DNA of 64,000 nt from NCBI GenBank assembly GCA_032717465.1, contig CM064713.1:439501-503500 (forward strand), given 5' to 3'. The stretch is from Coenobita brevimanus (taxonomy: Eukaryota > Arthropoda > Malacostraca > Decapoda > Coenobitidae). Position 1 is the first letter of the stretch. Each line of letters begins with the position of its first letter. The position numbers and the translations under genes were made by a program. The notes beneath the pieces were generated by a model. It saw only the letters and a program-made list of their open reading frames with translations. It had not been told where the DNA came from and searched no databases. Positions 56,938-64,000 of the stretch are shown piece by piece.

Positions 56938-57118
56938 TTGTTAACTCCTATAACCGGATGACGTAATTTTCACTTTATTCTTGCAACTTTCAGACGATTT
57001 TATCCAGCACAGGAGTGACTTTTCGAACTGGAGGGGTTACTTGTAGCCTTCAGAAACTCTTTCACCGTAAGAGATCTTCCCTCTAGCTATTGAAAGTCGT
57101 TCTTTAAGTATAACTAAT
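56938..57118. mobile_element. Family A TTAA-MITE, nearly full copy
   Basis: Left end GTTAACTCCTATAACCGGAT, then GACGTAATTTTCACTTTATT, inner arm CTTTCAGACGATTTTATCC, centre GAACTGGAGGGGTTACTTGT and internal motif TTTCACCGTAAGAGATC. The right inner arm (AAAGTCGTTCTTTAAG) is degraded. Confidence 0.8.
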
Positions 57119-57650
57119 GAAATGGAAACCTACTCGATCAAATTTATGGTTAGAAATTGTATATGGTTATTGTAAGCTTCAGTAATGGAATATATCTTCC
57201 TTTACCCAGACATGAATGAGACGTCTCTGGTACCTTTCGTAATGGACAGGTGAAGGTGTATGTGGCCATCTGTTGTGCGTAGGTCTGCTGGGCCTCAGAA
57301 AAGAGAACTGCCTAGCCCAGTGTATACCCAGAGTCGGTCTACCCACTGCCCTGAAGAAGAAAATAAAAGTGTACAATCCTATCAAGAATCAGAGTGAAAG
57401 AAATTACAGGAAACATATAATCGCATTGGAAGAAGCTGGGAACAATGTTTAGGCCACGATTACGTCACGAACTTGATGTAAGACGAATATTATGAATTTT
57501 ACTAAGACGAGTACCCCAATTTGTTATGCGTTTACCGTTCCTTTCCGTTTTGTGCATATTTACGTAAACAAAACGTTGCTTCTGTGAGTGTTTTGGGGTT
57601 GGGGGAGAGCATTTAGGTAAAGGAGGGGGGATGGGCCCTCCTGGATTCCC

Positions 57651-57652
<2 letters not shown>
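57119..57652. other. Complex sequence with weak dispersed repeat
   Basis: 57230-57350 (GGCCATCTGTTGTGCGTAGG, GAACTGCCTAGCCCAGTG) resembles 7420-7500. The rest has no recognised feature. Confidence 0.4.

Positions 57653-57707
<55 letters not shown>
57653..57707. repeat. (CA)n microsatellite
   Basis: Clean CA run. Confidence 0.97.
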
Positions 57708-57708
<1 letters not shown>

Positions 57709-58647
57709 GCTAAGGCGGTGCTTGAGGTGGTGTAATCCATAACCATTTATAAGCCAGGATTACCTTCCTGGTTGTCATCTCCTCCCCCGCTCATCCCCCT
57801 CCCTCTCCCCCTCTCATTCCCTTCCCTCTCCCTCTTGTCTCTTCAACTCCCTTTCCCTGTCACTCTCCATCCCTCCTCCCCGTTCCCTTCCCTTACCTCT
57901 CTCTCTCCCTTTCCCCCTCCAACTTTCCCTCCCTTCAGCCCCCTTCCTTCCCTTCCCCTTCACTCCTTTCCCTCAACTCTCTTTGTCTTTCCCTCCCTTT
58001 GCGTCTGCCCTCCTTTTCCTTCTTCCCTTCCCTCATATATCTCCCTTCTTCTCCACCATCTCCTCTCCCAGCTTTCCCCTCCCCATCACGCTTTTCTTTC
58101 CCTACTTTCCCTCTTTCTGTTTAGTCCTTATCTTTTTACTTCTTTGGGTAGATGAAGTTTGGAATTAAGGTCCGTACATCTCTTTGGGACAGTAAGATCC
58201 GTGTGGTCTGTGTATCTGTGTAACTATGCAGCTCTCCTCTCAGGTCTTCTATTTCCTCAGTCTTTGCTCTTCTCTTTTCCACTCTATCCCTACCATCAAC
58301 CCTCCCATATTCTCGATAATAGAGGAGGGGAAGGGAGAGAAGAATGAGAAGTGGGAATGGGAAGAGAGGGAATAAGAGAAAGGAGGGAATGAGGGATAGG
58401 AAGAAGAGAGGAGACAGAAGCGGAAGGAGAGGAAGGAGGAATGGGAGTAGGGAGAGAAAGATGGAAGGACATAATTGAGAGAGAGGAGGGGAAAGAGAAA
58501 AGACAAGCACAGGGAGAGGAAAGAGAAATGGGAATGAGGAGAGAAGGGAGGATAGGAAAAGAGGAGAGGAAAGAGAGGAGGGAGGGGCTGAGGAAGAAAA
58601 GGGAGGAGCGGAGGGAGAGGAGGAGAATATATATGGGTTAACTATAG
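57708..58647. repeat. Pyrimidine tract switching to purine tract
   Basis: C/T-rich 57775-58135, a mixed island 58136-58320, then G/A-rich 58321-58630 (GAGAGGAGGGAAGGAGAGGA). Another strand-composition switch. Confidence 0.8.
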
Positions 58648-58860
58648 CATATTCACTTTAACTTGGGTGGGATTTTCTTTCTTTTGCAGCATATTTCTCG
58701 AAACTAAGGGGCAGAATAAGACAACACTACGGTCCTGCATGATTTCCCTATCACTTCTTCGTAGCTGGTACTATATTCCAACGTTAGCCTCTTGTTGTAG
58801 CTCAGGATTCAAGAGAGAGGGGTTATTTTTAATCGTAGTTAAAGTGTACAAAATATACTT
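58648..58860. mobile_element. Family C MITE, full copy (reverse orientation)
   Basis: Ends TTCACTTTAACTTGGGTGG and GTAGTTAAAGTGTAC are inverted. Internal blocks CTTTTGCAGCATATTTCTCG, CTTCTTCGTAGCTGGTACTA and CTTGTTGTAGCTCAGGATTC match the family in reverse. Confidence 0.75.
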
Positions 58861-58900
58861 CGCTTTAATGACGTCCGTTTTGTTTCAATCTTTCGGCATG

Positions 58901-59180
58901 GCGCTGACGAGAAGCCTACGCGTGGTGGCGCTACGCACACTGCGTGGAGCAGCTGCGTCGTCCACCCAGGAGCCAAACCAGTCATATTTCCCTTCACCTC
59001 GCCGTGGAAAATAGTCCTACCCGGGTGAGACACTGCCTGTTACAAGGGAGCGCTGGATCCCTACACTGTGTATGTACTGTAATGTACTGCACCTGTAAGA
59101 CAACTCCACAGACGCATTTGCTTACCTGTGGTCGACGGGTCTGCTCGGCCAGACAGAGCCAGGGTTAAGCAACAACAAGA
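58901..59180 (+). mobile_element. Family D SINE-like element, copy 3
   Basis: GCGCTGACGAGAAGCCTACG, GTGGCGCTACGCACACTGCG, GTCGTCCACCCAGGAGCC, CTTCACCTCGCCGTGGAAAA, CTTACCTGTGGTCGACGGGT, GGCCAGACAGAGCCAGGGTT and tail AAGCAACAACAAGAAC. It lies about 40 bp downstream of a family C MITE. Confidence 0.8.
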
Positions 59181-59355
59181 ACTATTGCTGCCATCAGATT
59201 TTTACTGATCTTGCAATGGACCTCTATTGTCAAAATGCTTGTGGTATTTTTCTCTTAACCACACAACACGACGTGCCTCCCATTCTGAATATTTTTTTTT
59301 TTTAAGCAACAAGAATAAACTGCAAAAAATACATCATCGTAGAGAAAGGGTTAAA
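59181..59355. mobile_element. Family A TTAA-MITE, right end
   Basis: TTAAGCAACAAGAATAAACT, then AATACATCATCGTAGAGAAA, then GGGTTAAAG, from about 59290 to 59353. The preceding 100 bases (ACTGATCTTGCAATGGACC) may be the diverged left part. Confidence 0.6.
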
Positions 59356-59490
59356 GGTGAGAAAGAAAGGAGAAAATGAAGAGAAAAACAGAGGGAGAGG
59401 AAAGAAAAGAGGGATACATAGGTTGAGGAGAGGGGAGAAGGAGAGGGGGCACGAGAAAGAAGGCATCGAGAGATTGAGATACAGGGTGAT
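59356..59490. repeat. Purine-rich stretch
   Basis: GAAAGGAGAAAATGAAGAG-type sequence leading into the minisatellite. Confidence 0.75.
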
Positions 59491-59982
59491 AAAGGGAAAA
59501 GCAGTGACAGGGAGAGGGAGGAGAAGCAGTGGCAGGGAGAGGGAGGAGAAGCAGTGACAGGGAGAGGGAGGAGAAGCAGTGGCAGGGAGAGGGAGGAGAA
59601 GCATTGGCAGGGAGAGGGAGGAGAAGCAGTGACAGGGAGAGGGAGGAGAAGCAGTGGCAGGGAGAGGGAGGAGAAGCAGTGACAGGGAGAGGGAGGAGAA
59701 GCAGTGATAGGGAGAGGGAGGAGAAGCAGTGGCAGGGAGAGGGAGGAGAAGCAGTGACAGGGAGAGGGAGGAGAAGCAGTGATAGGGAGAGGGAGGAGAA
59801 GCAGTGATAGGGAGAGGGAGGAGAAGCAGTGACAGGGAGAGGGAGGAGAAGCAGTGATAGGGAGAGGGAGGAGAAGCAGTGGCAGGGAGAGGGAGGAGAA
59901 GCAGTGGCAGGGAGAGGGAGGAGAAGCAGTGACAGGGAGAGGGAGGAGAAGCAGTGACAGGGAGAGGAAGGAGAAGCAATGA
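59491..59982. repeat. 25-bp minisatellite (CAGTGACAGGGAGAGGGAGG)
   Basis: About 19 units of CAGTGACAGGGAGAGGGAGG followed by AGAAG. The only common variation is at CAGTGACAGG / CAGTGGCAGG / CAGTGATAGG. The mosaic of the three variants along the array would make a highly informative repeat map. The 289- and 316-codon minus frames are artefacts. Confidence 0.96.
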
Positions 59983-60455
59983 TGGAAGGAAAGAAAATGA
60001 AGGGATGGAGATAGGGAGAGGAGTATGGATGTAAGGATAGAGGATGGAGGAAAAAGGAGATAGGGAGAAGGATGGATGGAGGGAAAGCCAGAGTGAAAGT
60101 GCATCGAGTTGTAAATTAGGGTAGGAGGAACGGAGAGAGAGAGAGGGGGGGGGGACTTGAAAGAACACCATATAATATTAAAAAATAAATAAATAAACTT
60201 GTAAAATAACCTGTCAGCCAAGATTCGTCGGCAGATCAAAGCAAGAAAGACTCCCTCATAACAACAACAGACGAACACATACACACACCAACCCTTTCGT
60301 AAAAATCCTAGGCCTATTGCAACTCTGGAAAAATAAGAGGCCTAAAAAGAGGAAAGAAAAAAGAGGAGGAGAAGAGAGGCTCAGATTTCGAGGCCTAAAT
60401 ACTACCGAATCCCTTTTATAGAGCACCTGATCCTCTGTGCGTGGCGGTAAGGGGA
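59983..60455. other. Purine-rich then mixed sequence
   Basis: Purine-rich to about 60155 with a G run near 60143-60153; the remainder is mixed and without recognised features. Confidence 0.5.
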
Positions 60456-60556
60456 TCTGGGAGGCTGGGTGGGGGTGGGGGTGTCATTGTTTTGTGGCGT
60501 CTATTGTGGGTCTCGGGGGGGTTTGTCTGGGGGAGGGTGGGGGGGTTGTCGGGGAA
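60456..60556. other. G-run cluster (potential G-quadruplex)
   Basis: GGGAGGCTGGGTGGGGGTGG, then GGGTGTC, later CTCGGGGGGGTTTG, CTGGGGGAGGGTGGGGGGGT and GTCGGGG. The first and third segments each meet the four-G-tract pattern. Confidence 0.75.
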
Positions 60557-60571
60557 ATAATGTAATATAAT

Positions 60572-60802
60572 CAGTCGGCCTCATCACCCTCTTCAAGCTA
60601 AAATGACGAGTGTTTTATTTTATTCTTACTATTTCCAAACAACTCTTTTTTTTAATCTTTTTTTTTTTTTTAGAAGCTGAGGAGGTACGTTTATATTTCA
60701 GTAATGATTTCAGTACGAGATTTCTTTCCTATGCTGACCAAAGTCGTATGGAGATAGCAAAGAATATATAATTTAATTCGTCACAGGACTGAAAGGGTTA
60801 GT
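60572..60802. mobile_element. Family A TTAA-MITE, copy
   Basis: CATCACCCTCTTCAAGC, then TTTATTCTTACTATTTCCAA, internal TTCAGTACGAGATTTC, right arm CAAAGTCGTATGGAGATAGC, and right end GGACTGAAAGGGTTAG. Confidence 0.7.
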
Positions 60803-60923
60803 CTTTTTTTTTTTGGGTTTGGTACGTGATATGGTGACTGAAAAGACTACGTTAAATCATCCTTTCTGAGTGTTGAGTATGATAGCAGTTTGACATGTCT
60901 GTGCTCTGCTCGCTTTCACTGTA

Positions 60924-61135
60924 CTCCCTTTACTCCAGCTTGGCCAAAATTTGCCTTTTCTCCATCTAAAACGCTGAGTTACAACCATAGATTTACGCAA
61001 GAATACGATGCTACCTATGAAGACCTGCCATGAAAGGATGTAGAGTGATAGTAATGTCTTTCTCTGCCACTGAGCTACGTGAAATAAGCAGCAAAACGAC
61101 GAAATTCTAGGTCAGGTCAAATTAGAAAGAGTATA
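60924..61135 (+). mobile_element. Family C MITE, full copy
   Basis: Ends CCTTTACTCCAGCTTGGCC and AGGTCAGGTCAAATTAGAAAG are inverted. Internal CAAGAATACGATGCTACCTA, CATGAAAGGATGTAGAG and AAATAAGCAGCAAAACGACG match the 6424 copy in the same orientation. Confidence 0.8.
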
Positions 61136-61336
61136 GGTGTAAAATTGCCATCTGTCCATGTCGAATGATGTGCTGTGACGAGAGATTAACACTAGAATAT
61201 GATGCTAGTCACGAAGAGGTGTCACGGGAAGTATTTAGAGAGGTAGTATGGTCTTACAGTATTCTGCCACTGAGCGACGGCAATTAGGTTTATATTGGGC
61301 GAATTTCTGCAAGTATTTAATATTTAACTATTGGGC

Positions 61337-61383
<47 letters not shown>

Positions 61384-61645
61384 TACAGGAAGTGAAACTG
61401 AGGTAGAAGTTGCTCGTACTCGAAAAAATATATACATCTTTCCTCCAAACACGGAATCTATTGGCACAAATTTCGAAATTTTTGCAGCTAATTTTACGTA
61501 GCATATTGAAACAACAAAACAATATTGCGACTCTACATACTTTCCGTGGCACCTCTTCGTGACTAGCGTCATAGTCTAGTGTTTTTATATTGTTACATCT
61601 CAGCATTCTAGTTGGAGAGACAGCAATCTTAGGCAAAGTTAAAGT
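61136..61645. mobile_element. Palindromic pair of family C copies around (TA)n
   Basis: A second family C unit (61138-61310, +) is mirrored by a reverse-complement unit (61470-61645). Both share the variant GAAGAGGTG(T/C)CACGG rather than the GAAGAAG of other copies, so they are sister copies. The ~160-base spacer holds (TA)n at 61346-61382. The right outer end is CAAAGTTAAAGTGAAACGG. Confidence 0.75.
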
Positions 61646-61818
61646 GAAACGGATATATTGGAATTCTTGGACAATTTGGCCTTCGTTATATGGGGTAAAT
61701 GGGCTTGCATGGATTTCTTAATTATTTTTGTCATTATTAAAGTCATGTTGTTTTATGCCATGAATATCCCTTGTACCACCCAACATTTCGATTAATACAC
61801 ACACCATTCCTATAGTTC
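61646..61818. other. AT-rich spacer
   Basis: No recognised feature. Confidence 0.4.
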
Positions 61819-61853
<35 letters not shown>

Positions 61854-61863
61854 GTGCGTGCAT
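61819..61863. repeat. (GT)n microsatellite
   Basis: GT run with two CG-containing interruptions at its 3' end. Confidence 0.95.
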
Positions 61864-62572
61864 GTCTCAAAATTTCTGTACATGGATTCCCGGAATAAAG
61901 TGCCGAAATTCAGGCGGTAGTTCTTGGTGGAATGGTTGCAATAAACGTGATGTAAACGTGGGTCTAGGTCGCAGCCGCAGTGAAGCTAAAAATAATGATG
62001 GCTTTATGGGGCAATTGTGAGGGAGACCAGTTTCTCTCATCAGACCGTCAGTAATTGAACCTTTATAGCGGATGAGAATCGAACCCGTGTTGATTATGCT
62101 CAGATTTAGCCCAAGAATAACCGTGTGAAGTTAAGCAGTCTTTTCTTGCGACACTGTGTATTCTTTATAATAACCAGATTTAATAGATAATAATTGTAAT
62201 CTAAAGTAAGTATAACTAATCCCCTTTTTAAGTTGAAATAGCATCGAATCTATTACATAACCTATAATAACTACTATATAATCCGTAGTCAAATAATAAC
62301 TAACAAATTATATTATATACAGGAGTTAGTTTACAGTTCTTTATTTAATGTATAATAACTAGAAACCAAATTTTTATGTACGAGCAATCTGCAATAAGTA
62401 GCATTAAATTCCTTATTCTGTATCTTAAAGCTTAGTATCTAGTCCTCTGTATATTAACTAGCATCTAATCCCTTCTGTCAGTCATTGAATCCCTTGTACT
62501 GGCCTTCTGTCCTGGATATATGATCTAATCCTCTCTAATCGTCCGCTAATCGCCTATAGATGTTGAGCGGGG
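61864..62572. other. AT-rich sequence with degenerate CTAATCCCTT motifs
   Basis: 62190-62560 contains loosely repeated AACTAATCCCC, TCTAGTCCTCTG, CATCTAATCCCTTCTG, TTGAATCCCTTG and ATCTAATCCTCTCT, an eroded short tandem repeat. GAGAATCGAACCCGTG at 62075-62090 resembles the complement of a tRNA B box but lacks a tRNA fold. Confidence 0.45.
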
Positions 62573-62740
62573 GAGGCTGTTGTCGTCGTTGTTGTTGTTG
62601 TGGCCAGTGAAGCGACGTGGAGAGAAAGCCGATGCTCTTTTGTTCCTTGGATCCTCTTGTTGGGGGGTTGAATACCGCCATAAGGTCCACAACATGGTAT
62701 TAGCGATGGTGTGGGTGTGGTGGGGATGGTTGGATGGTTG
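62573..62740. repeat. TG-rich low-complexity
   Basis: (GTT)n at about 62580-62600 and GGTGTGGGTGTGGTGGGGATG near 62705-62730. No gene. Confidence 0.65.
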
Positions 62741-63512
62741 TAGTGGGTGGTGGGGGGTTGTTATGAGGCTATGGTGATGGTTGTAGTGACGGAATAGGAT
62801 AGTTACGGTGGTTAGGATAGGATAGGATAGTTATGTTATTGTCGTTAGGATAGTACAGGATAGTAATAAGGTTAGTTCGGTAGTTGTGAGGATAGTAAAT
62901 AAAGATAAGGTTGCTGATTTAGTGATGATTTGGAATAAAGGTGTGGTTGTGGTAATATTGATAGTATAGGATAGTTATAGTGGTATTGTGGTGGTGGTTG
63001 GGATAGTATAAGATAGTAAAGGTACGGTGGTTATTGGAGTGATAGTATGGGATAGTTACCAGGTTACGATGGTGGATGTAATGATAGTAGGGGATGGATA
63101 TAAACAAGAATTTATATTGGTATGTGTAGTGGGTGGTGGGGGGTTGTTATGAGGCTATGGTGATGGTTGTAGTGACGGAATAGGATAGTTACGGTGGTTA
63201 GGATAGGATAGGATAGTTATGTTATTGTCGTTAGGATAGTACAGGATAGTAATAAGGTTAGTTCGGTAGTTGTGAGGATAGTAAATAAAGATAAGGTTGC
63301 TGATTTAGTGATGATTTGGAATAAAGGTGTGGTTGTGGTAATATTGATAGTATAGGATAGTTATAGTGGTATTGTGGTGGTGGTTGGGATAGTATAAGAT
63401 AGTAAAGGTACGGTGGTTATTGGAGTGATAGTATGGGATAGTTACCAGGTTACGATGGTGGATGTAATGATAGTAGGGGATGGATATAAACAAGAATTTA
63501 TATTGGTATGTG
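62741..63512 (+). repeat. Exact 386-bp tandem duplication
   Basis: The segment 62741-63126 is repeated immediately as 63127-63512. I could find no mismatch between the two copies by reading, including the identical starts TAGTGGGTGGTGGGGGGTTG and identical ends TTATATTGGTATGTG. Internally it is a GGATAGTATAGGATAG/GGTGGT field. Either a very recent duplication or an assembly artefact. Confidence 0.93.
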
Positions 63513-63628
63513 TTGTGGTGGGGAAAATTTATAACTAAAAAAAACGACTTCGAAATGAGAGAGGAAAAAAAAAAAAAAAAAAAATCATACATATTTCACG
63601 ATGAGCATGAAGTAATAATATTAATAAT
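63513..63628. other. Spacer with poly(A)
   Basis: A-rich sequence with an A run at about 63565-63583. Confidence 0.7.
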
Positions 63629-64000
63629 CTTTCTATCTATTGCCAGACGCCATAATCCCGTAAGGGGTGGCCATTTGACTTTGAGTCATTTGTTTTATGG
63701 AGAGGGGTACTAACCCTCCACCAACCTACTTGTTGACACGTAGGGAGCACGTATGGTTTGGTTATATGGTTACCACCCAGCGTTGTAAATGGTTTCTTGG
63801 CCTACAGGAAACCATTTGGCTTGTCACTCATTATAAAGCCACCTTTAAAGGAAAGGAAAGCAATAAGAAGTGACAGGAAAGATGGGAGAAATAGGAAGAG
63901 AGGAGGGCAGGCACAGCAAAAGAATGATAAAGGCTAAGGCCGAAGTAGGCAGCACTACATCAAGTGAGTGGATGATGGTCGCAACCACCTACCATCAAGT
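63629..64000 (-). mobile_element. Family G repeat ending in the GATA-type 3' tail (reaches window edge)
   Basis: On the minus strand, from 64000 inward: GGTAGGTGGTTGCGACCATC, CACTCACTTGATGTAGTGCT, GAGTGACAAGCCAAATGG, a hairpin (63787-63817 on +), GGGTGGTAACCATATAACCA. It then ends GGCCACCCCTTACGGGATTA, then GGCGTCTGGCAATAGATAG. This 3' end is that of the GATA-tailed family. A purine-rich insertion lies at 63840-63935. The 5' boundary may continue beyond the window. Confidence 0.75.

Noticed and set aside
58667..59014. 115-codon + frame
   Set aside because: It runs through a family C MITE into a family D element; no motif supports a protein.
59302..60284. Minus frames of 289-316 codons (SLSLPLLLLPLPATASPP)
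   Set aside because: Product of the 25-bp array; overlapping frames on the same strand are both open.
62060..62135. tRNA-like B box (complement of GAGAATCGAACCCGTG)
   Set aside because: No matching T-stem, acceptor stem or A box at tRNA spacing; at most a SINE head remnant.

Overview
This window looks like intergenic or deep-intronic DNA from an arthropod, most likely a decapod crustacean and plausibly a brachyuran crab. Four things point that way. Dinucleotide microsatellites ((TC)n, (CA)n, (TA)n) and hypervariable minisatellites are extremely dense. An interstitial TTAGG-type (arthropod telomere-like) motif is present. A Jockey-like LINE endonuclease fragment resembles proteins I associate with swimming-crab genomes. 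Several families of short non-coding transposons recur throughout. The species is an inference, and there is nothing bacterial or viral here. I find no intact protein-coding gene, no confident RNA gene and no CRISPR array. Almost all long open frames are translations of simple repeats or minisatellites whose unit lacks stop codons.

The recognisable content is of three kinds. (1) Interspersed elements. Family A is a TTAA-flanked, partly palindromic MITE of about 190-220 bp with some 20 copies or fragments. Family B is a ~198-bp MITE with ~45-bp inverted ends (two full copies, two halves). Family C is a MITE with ~17-19 bp inverted ends, some copies tandemly or palindromically amplified. Family D is a SINE-like element in four copies, one nested in a family A copy. 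Families E and F are single foldback elements; F carries CCTAA/TTAGG in its arms. Family G is a hairpin-bearing repeat. The GATA-tailed family has a 3' end shared with one family G copy and with a truncated LINE. There is also one repeat with short inverted ends that I recognise from marine invertebrates, and two LINE pseudogene fragments (endonuclease; reverse transcriptase). (2) Minisatellites with units of 15-35 bp and larger units of 180, 386 and ~500 bp. (3) Kilobase-scale strand-asymmetric tracts, polypyrimidine or polypurine, with sharp switches.

Layout. 0-7 kb: pyrimidine-rich DNA, 26/20/21-bp minisatellites, a ~0.5-kb composite tandem repeat, then GATA-tailed, B and C elements. 7-12.3 kb: 32-bp minisatellite, ACCACA field, GA/GT/CA arrays, G-rich GTGTAGG field. 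12.3-24 kb: many family A copies between purine and pyrimidine tracts. 24-28 kb: almost pure pyrimidine DNA with a 15/16-bp array. 28-37.5 kb: more complex, AT-richer DNA with foldback elements, an AGGTCA-type repeat and the LINE endonuclease relic. 37.5-43.4 kb: TGG/ACC fields, a nested A/D insertion and the reverse-transcriptase relic. 43.6-56 kb: pyrimidine tracts, (CA)n, the GGT higher-order field and 15/20-bp arrays. 56-64 kb: the marine-invertebrate-type repeat, A/C/D elements, a 25-bp array, a 386-bp exact tandem duplication and a family G copy at the edge.

The elements do not form a gene system. The interest lies in the repeat biology: short elements sharing ends with a LINE, and likely non-autonomous DNA transposons relying on transposases encoded elsewhere.
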